64,000 bases of DNA from Peribacillus psychrosaccharolyticus ATCC 23296 (GTDB lineage: Bacteria; Bacillota; Bacilli; Bacillales; DSM-1321). The notes beneath the pieces were generated by a model that did not search any database, was not told the DNA's origin, and saw only the letters and a program-made list of their open reading frames with translations. The stretch is taken from contig NZ_AJTN02000193.1 in assembly GCF_000305495.1 (NCBI RefSeq), positions 62,001 to 126,000 on the forward strand, in the 5' to 3' direction. How positions within the stretch are numbered: the stretch's first letter is position 1; each line of letters starts with the position of its first letter. Both the position numbers and the translations under genes were made by a program. Shown piece by piece: positions 46,357 through 56,467 of this stretch.

Positions 46357-47673
46357 CTACTCGCCTCCCAGTTCAGCAAACGAAACGATGGTCCAAGTAT
46401 CACCAGAACGGTAATACCAAGCGGGTTCAAGTGTCACGAATTTATCATCTGACGATGGTTTCGATAAACGGTAGCCAACGACTAAATCTTGAAGCTTGCT
46501 CAGTTGAAAACCTTCTTTCATTTTCAACGCCTTTATCGCTTCCCTCCCTGTTGGCAGTTCAACCTCAGCACCATCAGATTGTAAAGGGAAATCAAGAGCG
46601 AAAGCAGGACGTTTATAACGATAAATATTGGCATTGCCCCAAACCTGTTCAATTTTAGACATTCCTAATTCATTAAATACTGGAATCCCCTCAATAAACA
46701 ACTGGAAAAAGATACTCTGGTCATTTTCTTTAAGACCTGCAAACTGATATTGATTTTCTTCCCATCCTGCATGATTATTTACATGGTTTATGCTTTGCTG
46801 AATGATTTCACTTGATGAAAAACTGTTCATCGTATTCCCTTTTTCAGTGGTATCCACATAAGAAATTAAGGAATTACTTCGAACTGTCATCAAGCTGCCG
46901 TCATCTGAATACTCCTCTCCATCCTCCACTTTTTCAGTTCGGACTTCTGAGGGATTATCAAACAGAGCTTTTTTGAGGTTACTCAAATTCACGTATTTAA
47001 TACTATAGATGAGCTTCTCTAATTTCGGTTTTTCTTTCAGAATAAACAATGTACGTTCTTTACTAACCTTGTACGATTCATATTCAGGTAAAGTTTGAGC
47101 CTTTTTATAGTAGGTTTGATAAAACCCTTCCATATCCGCTCCATTTAATTTACTTTCTATAACTTCCTTGTTTTTTGTTGAAACAAAATAAATCGATGAG
47201 TCTCTTTGGCTTGACTCTTTCGCTTGAAAAACAATTCGGTCAAACGAAAAGCTCGGTAAATCCTTTTCATTACTATTGAGAAGCATATTAAAAATTTTAA
47301 ACGGTACTTCATCTGTTAACAAAATTTCTGTATTAGCCTCACTGTGCAGAAAATTGCTGAATTCTCCAGCTGACCCAGCCTTTTCAGAAGAGACATCTTT
47401 ATAACCATTTAAAGTCCATTTAGATAAATTAGCTTGGAATTTATCCAATTCGACACTGTCGGTCATTTGAAAATGACTACCGCCTGAATGAAAAAGAATC
47501 CCTCTTAACTTAAGAATATCGTTAATTTCTTTTTCTTCTGTTTTAACCGGGATAAACCCATTGGGATCTATGTCTTCATATTCGGGCTGGGTCGTCCAAA
47601 TATTCCATGTCAACACTGCACTTGTGACAATTAAAATCGTCAGAGTAATGCTTTTCACATGTTCAAAATTCAT
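46357..47673 (-). CDS. walH: WalK regulatory protein WalH (YycH)
   Basis: 438 residues with one N-terminal membrane helix (SITLTILIVTSAVLTWNIW) and a large extracellular domain. It acts with WalI on the transmembrane part of WalK. The ATG at 47673 overlaps the walK stop by four bases (ATGA); a GTG two codons upstream is an alternative. Confidence 0.95.
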   Translation of the reverse strand: MNFEHVKSITLTILIVTSAVLTWNIWTTQPEYEDIDPNGFIPVKTEEKEINDILKLRGILFHSGGSHFQMTDSVELDKFQANLSKWTLNGYKDVSSEKAGSAGEFSNFLHSEANTEILLTDEVPFKIFNMLLNSNEKDLPSFSFDRIVFQAKESSQRDSSIYFVSTKNKEVIESKLNGADMEGFYQTYYKKAQTLPEYESYKVSKERTLFILKEKPKLEKLIYSIKYVNLSNLKKALFDNPSEVRTEKVEDGEEYSDDGSLMTVRSNSLISYVDTTEKGNTMNSFSSSEIIQQSINHVNNHAGWEENQYQFAGLKENDQSIFFQLFIEGIPVFNELGMSKIEQVWGNANIYRYKRPAFALDFPLQSDGAEVELPTGREAIKALKMKEGFQLSKLQDLVVGYRLSKPSSDDKFVTLEPAWYYRSGDTWTIVSFAELGGE

Positions 47674-49502
47674 GACCACTCATCCTCTTGTTCCTGTTCG
47701 TACGGTAGGGTAAAGAATACAGTCGTTCCTTTGCCTTCCACACTTTCAGCCCAAATTTTCCCGCCATGAGCGACGACCATTTCTTTAGCAATAGCAAGTC
47801 CTAATCCAGTGCCGCCGACATTCCTTGATCTAGCTTTATCAACACGGTAAAACCGTTCAAAGATCTTATCAAGAGTGTTTTTAGGAATTCCCACTCCTTC
47901 ATCACTAATACTAATCACAATCTGTTCATCTGCTTCACGGATTCTAAAGGTAATTTGTCCGCCCTCCGGGGAGTATTTCATTGCATTAGAAATAATATTG
48001 TAGAGTACTTGGGTGATTTTATCTTCATCGATTTCGACATAAAAAGCTGTTCTTGGTACATCTCTTTTAAAAATAATATCTTCTTTTTTCGACATTTCCA
48101 GCCGATCAATGATGTTTGTAAAGAAGGTGCTAAAGTTAACCCAGTTCTTTGAAAATTGATAATCTTTGCTGTCCATCTTCGACAATTGAAGCAGGTCATT
48201 CACAAGGCGGATCATTCGCTCTGTTTCATTTTGCGTGACCCCTAGAAATGCCGGAGCTATCTCCTCATCCTGCCAGGCACCTTCAGCAAGAGCTTCCAAA
48301 TAACTACGCATCGTCGTTAACGGTGTACGCAGCTCATGAGAGACATTTGCTACAAACTCACGGCGATCTTCCTCGATCTTTTCCTGTTCGGTAATATCAT
48401 GCAGCACGGTAATTAAGCCATTAACAAAGCCAGTTTCTTTTTGAATAACGGAAAAATTAGCACGTAGTACATATGGTTGATTCTGTTTACTATAATCAAG
48501 AATGACAGATTCTCTTTCTTCAAGTAAATCCTCGAAGGTATATTCTTCTTCCAGCCCAAGCAGTTCAATTATGGGCTGACCTAATACTGTTTCACGTGAA
48601 ACATCTAATAAACGTGCTGCCGGGTCATTAATCAAGTTCACTCGTCCTCGACGATCAGTTGAAATAACTCCATCAGTCATAAACGATAATACGGAAGACA
48701 GCTTTCTGCGTTCCCCTTCTGTACTCGACTGGGAATCTTGAAGCTTTTTAGTCAGCGTATTAAAGGTGACAGCAAGCTGACCAATCTCATCATCGCCATA
48801 CACTTTTACTTTACGAGAAAAGTTCCCTCTAGACATAGCTATTGCCTGTTTTCGCATATCCGTCATTGGCCGGGTAATGGTTTGACTGAGAAATACCCCT
48901 AATATTGCCGTAATAACAAGTGCTATAGCTGTTCCGGTAATAAATATAGTATTAATTTCATTCATTTCTTCGAATACGTTTTCCATATCCGCAATTAAAT
49001 AGACCACACCAATCACCGTCGAATTTTCAGTAATAGGCGTTGCAAGCACCCACATGCGCCGGCCCGTATCCTTGTCACGCTGAATTTCACTATGCTCTCG
49101 GCCGACTACAAGTGTCCGCTTGACAAGAAAATCAGTTGTTTTCTTTCCGACGAGTGCTTGATTACTAGTATTCGATGTTCCAATCACTCTCTTTGATCTT
49201 TGTTCGACGACACGAACCTCGGTTATATCGTTATTGCCATTATTCTTATCTAGAAGGATTCCATTGATTGCGACTTCAAGCGGAGGATCACTTTCTGTTC
49301 TTTCTTTTGTCATTTCTTCACCTATGCTGTAGGTCAGAAGATTAATATGACTGGTAATTGATTTCTGAAAGTTTTCCTTCAATTTACCTTCTAATTCAGC
49401 AACAAAATATACACCGATAATCTGCATGGCTACAAAGATTAGCAGCACGTAGATAAGGACAAACTTCACGTGAATAGAACGAAATAAGCCTAGCTTTTTC
49501 AT
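47670..49502 (-). CDS. walK: Essential cell-wall sensor kinase WalK (YycG)
   Basis: 610 residues: TM1, an extracellular PAS-like domain (about 30-180), TM2, HAMP, PAS (about 265-360), HisKA with the phosphoacceptor in FVANVSHELRTPLTTMRSY, and HATPase with GGTGLGLAIAKEMV. WalK adjusts autolysin expression to peptidoglycan state through WalR. A perfect parS palindrome is embedded at 48588-48603, encoding VSRET in the PAS region. Confidence 0.97.
   Translation of the reverse strand: MKKLGLFRSIHVKFVLIYVLLIFVAMQIIGVYFVAELEGKLKENFQKSITSHINLLTYSIGEEMTKERTESDPPLEVAINGILLDKNNGNNDITEVRVVEQRSKRVIGTSNTSNQALVGKKTTDFLVKRTLVVGREHSEIQRDKDTGRRMWVLATPITENSTVIGVVYLIADMENVFEEMNEINTIFITGTAIALVITAILGVFLSQTITRPMTDMRKQAIAMSRGNFSRKVKVYGDDEIGQLAVTFNTLTKKLQDSQSSTEGERRKLSSVLSFMTDGVISTDRRGRVNLINDPAARLLDVSRETVLGQPIIELLGLEEEYTFEDLLEERESVILDYSKQNQPYVLRANFSVIQKETGFVNGLITVLHDITEQEKIEEDRREFVANVSHELRTPLTTMRSYLEALAEGAWQDEEIAPAFLGVTQNETERMIRLVNDLLQLSKMDSKDYQFSKNWVNFSTFFTNIIDRLEMSKKEDIIFKRDVPRTAFYVEIDEDKITQVLYNIISNAMKYSPEGGQITFRIREADEQIVISISDEGVGIPKNTLDKIFERFYRVDKARSRNVGGTGLGLAIAKEMVVAHGGKIWAESVEGKGTTVFFTLPYEQEQEDEWS
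48588..48603. other. Perfect parS site inside walK
   Basis: TGTTTCACGTGAAACA: a full 16-bp palindrome identical to the Spo0J/ParB consensus, within coding sequence. Confidence 0.93.
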
Positions 49503-49507
49503 GGTTA

Positions 49508-50215
49508 TTACTCCTGTTCAGGGTTACGCAGGTAATAACCTACCCCTCTTCTTGTGACAATCCAGCCTGGGTGACTTGGATTATCTTCGATTTTTTCACG
49601 TAAACGTCTCACTGTTACGTCTACCGTACGAACATCTCCAAAGTAATCATAGCCCCAAACCGTTTGCAGAAGATGTTCTCGTGTCATAACTTGTCCAATA
49701 TGTTTGGCTAAGTAATGGAGCAATTCAAATTCTCTATGCGTTAACTCAATTGTATCGCCGCGCTTAGATACAACGTACGCATCTGGATGTATCGTTAAAG
49801 GTCCAATAGAGATTTCTTTTGATTCTTCTTCTGGGTTTGGCGCAGCTACTATTTGATGACGACGGAGATTGGCCTTTACACGAGCGATGATTTCTCTCGT
49901 ACTAAATGGTTTCGTTACATAATCATCTGCTCCTAGTTCTAGACCTAGTACTTTATCTATCTCCGAGTCCTTAGCTGTCAGCATAATAATAGGTGTTTCA
50001 TATTTTTTTCTGACTTCACGACAAACTTCCATACCGTCACGCTGTGGAAGCATGATATCTAGAAGGATCAGATCTGGCTGTAATTCCTCGACCATTTTAA
50101 GTGCTTCATTGCCATCATAAGCGCAATATACATCATAGCCTTCTTTCTTTAAATTGAATTGCAGAATATCTGCAATCGGCTTCTCATCATCTACTACTAA
50201 AATCTTTTTTTCCAT
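49508..50215 (-). CDS. walR: Essential response regulator WalR (YycF)
   Basis: 235 residues, OmpR family: [18 protein letters not shown] at the N-terminus, phosphoacceptor in [17 protein letters not shown], Lys in DDYVTKPFS, and the output domain ending [19 protein letters not shown]. It controls autolysin and wall-modification genes. Five bases separate it from walK; it opens the five-gene operon. Confidence 0.97.
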   Translation of the reverse strand: MEKKILVVDDEKPIADILQFNLKKEGYDVYCAYDGNEALKMVEELQPDLILLDIMLPQRDGMEVCREVRKKYETPIIMLTAKDSEIDKVLGLELGADDYVTKPFSTREIIARVKANLRRHQIVAAPNPEEESKEISIGPLTIHPDAYVVSKRGDTIELTHREFELLHYLAKHIGQVMTREHLLQTVWGYDYFGDVRTVDVTVRRLREKIEDNPSHPGWIVTRRGVGYYLRNPEQE

Positions 50216-50450
50216 ATTCTTGTTTCTCCTTTGTCAAATGGTAGCTGTTATCTAAATAGCCTTCTACTTCGTTAGTAAAATAGCTTAATGATTTAATCTA
50301 GTTTTTCACTATGAATTTTTCTTTTGTTAAAACCGTACAGTGGTACCTTGAGCATACATATATTCTCTATTATACTTTATCACTTACTAGGCTTTAAATC
50401 ATCTATTACCTATTTCCATTGGGTAATACCGCCTCCACAATACATGTCAA

Positions 50451-50482
50451 AAGCCTCCGAATCTAAGGTTCAGAGGCTTTTG
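50451..50482 (-). terminator. Terminator of the M23 peptidase gene
   Basis: AAAAGCCTC, loop, GAGGCTTTT with A/T on both sides. Confidence 0.8.
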
Positions 50483-50491
50483 ATCTAGTAC

Positions 50492-51910
50492 TTATTGATT
50501 AATATACTTAAGCGGGTCAGCAAGCGCACCATTTTTATGAATTTCAAAATGAAGATGTACACCTGTGGAATGGCCTGTGGACCCCATCACACCTATTTTC
50601 GTTCCTTTAGGTACTACTTGTCCGGAATGAACAGCTAACGAGTCTAAATGGGCATAAGTTGTTTTATAGCCGTTTTTATGATCAATGATGACCATATTTC
50701 CATACCCAGAGCCTATTCCAGCGAATTCTACCACGCCATTGTCCGCAGCTGTAATTGTTTTGGTTACCGGACGGGCAATATCAATCCCTTTATGCAATTT
50801 ACCCCATCGTTGTCCTTGCTTGCTGGAGATATAACCTCCGTCTGCAGGCCATGCAAAGGTTCCTGTCCCTCTGGAAGGCACTTCTTTTGTTCCTTCTCTT
50901 TCCACTTGTGTAACTGCTTCTGATGCCACACGGTCATCTGTAACCGTTTCTTCAATAGGCTGTCCATTCATTTCAATTGTTTTATACGTAATAACCCGGT
51001 TCCCAGGTTTCCCTTTTACATCTGTTTTCTTTTCACCTTCATAAAGTTGTTCATCTTTAATAATTTTAGTCTCGAAAGCTATTTTTTTATTCCTAAAGAC
51101 TTCTCTTTCAACTCGAATATCTAGATAAGATACAGGGACTTCAACTTGCAGTTCTGTACCTGACTCTAGTTTCGTCTCATCATTAATATCCGGATTTAAT
51201 TCTAATAGTCTTGTTATTTCAACGTCAGTAATGTCTTCAATATCTGCCAGCGTTTCTTCATCCTTTGTTTCATAGACCGCATTAACATGCGTACCTTCAT
51301 TAATCACTTCAATTGCTTCTTTAACATCAATCAGTTTAGCCGGATCTACATGAACAGCTTTACTTTCAACAGACTTTGATAATAGAATATCTGTTACACG
51401 GCTTTCCTGTGTATCGTTTACTTCCCCTTGTTTCTTTCCTTCATATTGTTCAAGTTCTTTTTCCGTCACATACTGAAGAAGTATGCTTTTTATTACTTCC
51501 TCGGCATCGGCCTTTGATGAGACATAAGCAACCCCTTCATCACCAATCATAATTTCGTAAGCATCCGCTTTGACTTTAAGATCGTGAATGACTTTATCAA
51601 TAACCAAGCTATCCCGGTCAGGTTCCTCAAACATTTGTTCAGGTATGAGCGTTACCTGACTATCCGCATTAATGACGGCATCTGGGTATGCTGCTTTTGT
51701 ATCCTCTACTTTTTCTTCTAAACTCGACTGTAAACCTTTATCATCAGTCAAACTTCCAACAAAATCATCATCAACATACACATGCTGCACCGTCTTCATT
51801 TCTGATGTTTCATTTTCTTTGGCAGATGAATGTATCGGAAACAGTAAAACAACTGCACATGCGGCAAGGAATCCTTTAAAAAGAGTACATCTATTATATA
51901 ACTTGAACAT
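50492..51910 (-). CDS. Secreted M23 peptidoglycan endopeptidase with LysM and G5 domains
   Basis: 472 residues. Signal peptide (about 1-30), helical region, a LysM-like segment (about 210-255, LADIEDITDVEITRLLELNP), a G5 domain (about 265-340, VEREVFRNKKIAFETKII) and a C-terminal M23/LytM peptidase. Zinc ligands are HKGIDIA and HLHFEIHKNG, with the catalytic TTYAHLDS. It should cut peptide cross-bridges of the wall. Situated directly upstream of walR, a WalR target is plausible. Confidence 0.93.
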   Translation of the reverse strand: MFKLYNRCTLFKGFLAACAVVLLFPIHSSAKENETSEMKTVQHVYVDDDFVGSLTDDKGLQSSLEEKVEDTKAAYPDAVINADSQVTLIPEQMFEEPDRDSLVIDKVIHDLKVKADAYEIMIGDEGVAYVSSKADAEEVIKSILLQYVTEKELEQYEGKKQGEVNDTQESRVTDILLSKSVESKAVHVDPAKLIDVKEAIEVINEGTHVNAVYETKDEETLADIEDITDVEITRLLELNPDINDETKLESGTELQVEVPVSYLDIRVEREVFRNKKIAFETKIIKDEQLYEGEKKTDVKGKPGNRVITYKTIEMNGQPIEETVTDDRVASEAVTQVEREGTKEVPSRGTGTFAWPADGGYISSKQGQRWGKLHKGIDIARPVTKTITAADNGVVEFAGIGSGYGNMVIIDHKNGYKTTYAHLDSLAVHSGQVVPKGTKIGVMGSTGHSTGVHLHFEIHKNGALADPLKYINQ

Positions 51911-52273
51911 TTTTCCTTATTCCTCCTTGAAGAAACAGCCATTATAATGACAAGAAGATATCTTATAACCTAAAGTCTTTCGATATGTAGGTATAAATGA
52001 CTAGATTCATTAAACATTTTTTCCCTTCATTACTCTATCATATTGTCGAAACCATTCTGAAAGAGAGGCTAATTTGTAATAAAAATGTATAGATACTGAC
52101 ATCATGTTACAAAACAAAAAATCGTTTATTACATGTATTTACCTGTTATTTGCATCGGGAATGTTCGTCTGTCAGTAAGAATGACATTTGGGGTTGGAAA
52201 AATAAAGTATGAATGAATTAGGTATATGACAAAAAGATTACAGAAGAGGAAAGAAGCGAGTTAATTATAAACA
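51911..52273. other. 363-base intergenic region
   Basis: No gene seen. One element resembles a WalR box: TGTAAT-N5-TGTATA at 52075-52091 on plus (consensus TGTWAH-N5-TGTWAH, one mismatch), but it faces away from the peptidase gene. Confidence 0.35.
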
Positions 52274-52298
52274 CAAAAAAAACGCCCTAAAGGCGTTT
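52274..52298 (-). terminator. Terminator of the tRNA operon
   Basis: Minus strand AAACGCC, loop TTTAG, GGCGTTT and a T run, right after the last tRNA. Confidence 0.9.
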
Positions 52299-52304
52299 AA
52301 GAGA

Positions 52305-52377
52305 TGGCGCGGGACGGAATCGAACCGCCGACACAAGGATTTTCAGTCCTTTGCTCTACCGACTGAGCTACCGGGCC
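52305..52377 (-). tRNA. tRNA-Phe (GAA)
   Basis: Cloverleaf with anticodon GAA (ACTGAAAAT loop), D-arm GCTCAGTCGGTAGAGC and T-arm GGTTCGATTCC. No CCA is encoded. The acceptor stem GGCCCGG / CCGCGCC has a C4-C69 mismatch. Confidence 0.95.
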
Positions 52378-52445
52378 ATAATTTATTTTATTTCATTTCG
52401 GTATGAACCTGAAAGGCTCAATGAAATAAGCTGAACATTTAAAAA

Positions 52446-52522
52446 TGGCGGTCCGGACGGGACTCGAACCCGCGACCTCCTGCGTGACAGGCAGGCATTC
52501 TAACCAACTGAACTACCGGACC
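52446..52522 (-). tRNA. tRNA-Asp (GTC)
   Basis: 77 bases, acceptor GGTCCGG / CCGGACC, anticodon loop CTGTCAC, CCA encoded. Confidence 0.97.
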
Positions 52523-52526
52523 AAAG

Positions 52527-52598
52527 TGACCCCTACGGGATTCGAACCCGTGTTACCGCCGTGAAAGGGCGGTGTCTTAACCGCTTGACCAAGGGGCC
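52527..52598 (-). tRNA. tRNA-Glu (TTC)
   Basis: 72 bases, acceptor GGCCCCT / AGGGGTC (one G-U pair), anticodon loop CTTTCAC, no encoded CCA; four bases from tRNA-Asp. Confidence 0.96.
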
Positions 52599-52614
52599 AT
52601 TACAAAAATAAAAA

Positions 52615-52690
52615 TGGTGAGCCATGTAGGATTCGAACCTACGACCCTCTGATTAAAAGTCAGATGCTCTACCAACTGAGCTAATGGCTC
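52615..52690 (-). tRNA. tRNA-Lys (TTT)
   Basis: 76 bases, acceptor GAGCCAT / ATGGCTC, anticodon loop CTTTTAA, CCA encoded. First of the Lys-Glu-Asp-Phe operon, the order of B. subtilis trnY. Confidence 0.97.
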
Positions 52691-52747
52691 GTACAATTAA
52701 CAGCAGCAAATGCTCTGTTTTTACTTTCTTTTGTGACGACGCTTTTT

Positions 52748-52777
52748 ATATTATCATAGATTATGACTTTTTAGCAA
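52748..52777 (-). promoter_or_regulatory. Promoter of the tRNA operon
   Basis: Minus strand TTGCTA, 18-base spacer, TAATAT, about 60 bases before tRNA-Lys. Confidence 0.55.
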
Positions 52778-52952
52778 TAGTATTTTAAAATAAATTTCAG
52801 TATTATTTTTAACGGTGTTTTTTCTTTGTCATTTTAATGATCTCAATCCATGCCACACGGTACAAACAAATCAATAAAGCAGGATAACATTGTCTCTTAT
52901 GGACCGCTTAATATCAGCTTATTTTACTATGAAATTACCATGTAAGCGTCAT

Positions 52953-52999
52953 ATAAAAACTGGGATATCCAAACCTTAATAGAATGAATATCCCGAGAT
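52953..52999 (-). terminator. Terminator of purA
   Basis: GGGATAT, loop, ATATCCC on the minus strand followed by AGTTTTTAT. Confidence 0.7.
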
Positions 53000-53005
53000 G
53001 TTTTT

Positions 53006-54361
<1,356 letters not shown>

Positions 54362-54485
54362 CTATTTTACCAATAAACACAGGTGTCAGTCAACCAAATA
54401 GACGAACAATATTCTCGTTTATATATTTGTTCGTTCGTGAATAATCTCTTTTTCTACTAGTTATACGATAGAAACTATAAAAAAA

Positions 54486-54511
54486 TACACTCTTTCATAG
54501 TTGAAAGAGTG
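54486..54511 (-). terminator. Terminator of the dnaC transcript
   Basis: CACTCTTTC, loop, GAAAGAGTG followed by TATTTTTTT on the minus strand. Confidence 0.88.
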
Positions 54512-54517
54512 CCAAAC

Positions 54518-55882
54518 TCATGCACCGGGAGGCATTGAGGAATCATCGAACCGCCGTTCAAGATTTACGAATTTATTATATTCTTTAACAAAAGCAAGCG
54601 AAACTGTACCAACGGGGCCGTTACGCTGTTTAGCGATAATAATTTCAATGATATCTTTGTTCTCAGATTCTTTATCGTAATAATCATCACGATATAGAAA
54701 GGCAACAATATCGGCATCCTGCTCAATACTTCCTGATTCACGGATATCAGACATCATAGGACGTTTGTCTTGACGCTGCTCTACACCGCGGGAAAGCTGA
54801 GAAAGAGCAATAACTGGAACCTGTAATTCCCTGGCCAGTGCCTTAAGAGACCGTGAAATCTCTGAAACTTCTTGTTGACGATTCTCGCCAGAACGGCCAT
54901 TTCCTTGAATTAATTGAAGATAATCAATTAAGATCATCCCAAGACCTTGTTCTTGCTTTAAACGACGGCATTTCGACCGAATCTCTCCAATTCGAACACC
55001 TGGTGTATCATCAATATAAATTCCGGCATTAGACAGGCTTCCCATTGCCATGGTAAGTTTCCGCCAGTCTTCATCCGTTAATGAACCTGTCCGCAGGTTC
55101 TGAGCGTTAATGTTCCCCTCAGCGCACAGCATACGCATGACAAGCTGTTCAGCACCCATCTCAAGACTAAAGATAGCTACGTTTTCTTCGGTCTTTGTAG
55201 CCACGTTCTGAGCGATATTAAGCGCAAAGGCGGTTTTCCCTACTGATGGACGGGCAGCTACAATAATTAAATCGTTACGCTGAAATCCGGCTGTCATTCG
55301 ATCTAGTTCCGTAAATCCTGTTGGAATTCCGGTCACATCACCTTTACGGTTGGTCAGAACTTCAATGTTATCGTAGGTGCGAACGAGTACATCCTTAATA
55401 TTTTGAAATGCACCAGCATTTTTCCGCTGTGCAACCTCCATAATATTTTTTTCTGCTTCACCTAGCAGTTCTTCCACTTCATCCTCACGGCTGTATCCTT
55501 CTTGCGCAATATTAGTAGCCGTACGAATTAACCGTCTTAACAGTGATTTTTCTTCAACAATTCGTACATAATATTCCACATTGGCAGCAGTAGGCACGGA
55601 TCCTGCCAGTTCACTTAAATAGGATACCCCGCCGATTTCTTCTAAATTCTTTGAAGCTGAAAGTTCTTCACTTACAGTAATTAAATCCACTGCTTTACCA
55701 TGATCATTCAGCTTAAGCATTACCGTATAAATCTTTTGGTGGGAGCTGCGGTAAAAATCCTCAGGGATTAACACCTCTGACGTGACTGTCATGGAAGCAG
55801 GTTCTAAAAATATCGCGCCTAATACCGCTTGCTCAGCATCGATATTCTGCGGTGGTATCCGGTCTTGAAAAACCTCATTCAT
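54518..55882 (-). CDS. dnaC: Replicative DNA helicase
   Basis: 454 residues, DnaB family (named DnaC in B. subtilis). N-terminal primase-binding domain (IDAEQAVLGAIFLEPAS), a linker, then the RecA-like motor with Walker A ARPSVGKTAFALNIA, Walker B MILIDYLQLI and the arginine-bearing SRSLKALARELQVPV. Full length, so no intein. It unwinds DNA at the fork. Confidence 0.97.
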   Translation of the reverse strand: MNEVFQDRIPPQNIDAEQAVLGAIFLEPASMTVTSEVLIPEDFYRSSHQKIYTVMLKLNDHGKAVDLITVSEELSASKNLEEIGGVSYLSELAGSVPTAANVEYYVRIVEEKSLLRRLIRTATNIAQEGYSREDEVEELLGEAEKNIMEVAQRKNAGAFQNIKDVLVRTYDNIEVLTNRKGDVTGIPTGFTELDRMTAGFQRNDLIIVAARPSVGKTAFALNIAQNVATKTEENVAIFSLEMGAEQLVMRMLCAEGNINAQNLRTGSLTDEDWRKLTMAMGSLSNAGIYIDDTPGVRIGEIRSKCRRLKQEQGLGMILIDYLQLIQGNGRSGENRQQEVSEISRSLKALARELQVPVIALSQLSRGVEQRQDKRPMMSDIRESGSIEQDADIVAFLYRDDYYDKESENKDIIEIIIAKQRNGPVGTVSLAFVKEYNKFVNLERRFDDSSMPPGA

Positions 55883-55931
55883 CTATTTGACCTCCTATTC
55901 TAGAGGGGTTCTCTCACTATGCTCTGCAAAG

Positions 55932-55970
55932 AAAAAATGTGAAAGGACCTAATGCCCGATCACATTTTTT
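55932..55970. terminator. Hairpin between rplI and dnaC
   Basis: AAAAAATGTGA, loop, TCACATTTTTT; could partly end the rplI transcript before dnaC. Confidence 0.6.
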
Positions 55971-56017
55971 ATCTACTTCTATTTTAACAATTTTTCATAA
56001 ATATGAAAGCACTAAAA

Positions 56018-56467
56018 TTAGCTAATTTCTTTAACATGAACTGTTAATGTCGCTGAAACCTCTGGGTGAAGCTTAACAGCAACCTTTGTGTGACCAAGAG
56101 AACGAATTCCGTCATTTAATTCCATTTTACGTTTATCGAGTTTAATACCGTGTTTTTTTTGAAGTTCTGCTGCAATTTGCTTCGTTGTAATTGAACCAAA
56201 AAGACGGCCGCCTTCTCCTGCTTTTGCCTCTAACTCAACTGTAATCTTTTCTATTGTCTCTTTTAATTCTTTGGCTTGCTCTAATTCTTCAGCTGCTAAA
56301 TTATTTTCTTTATTTTTTTGTGCTTCTAATGTTTTCACATTTGTATTACTAGCTTCGACCGCTAATCCTTGCTTTAACAGGAAGTTATGTGCATATCCGT
56401 CAGCAACATTTTTAACATCACCTTTTTTACCTTTACCTTTTACGTCTTTCAGAAAGATCACTTTCAT
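56018..56467 (-). CDS. rplI: Ribosomal protein bL9
   Basis: 149 residues: N-terminal rRNA-binding domain ([20 protein letters not shown]), long central helix, and C-terminal domain. The ATG overlaps the gdpP stop by one base (TAATG), so translation is coupled to gdpP. Confidence 0.98.
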   Translation of the reverse strand: MKVIFLKDVKGKGKKGDVKNVADGYAHNFLLKQGLAVEASNTNVKTLEAQKNKENNLAAEELEQAKELKETIEKITVELEAKAGEGGRLFGSITTKQIAAELQKKHGIKLDKRKMELNDGIRSLGHTKVAVKLHPEVSATLTVHVKEIS

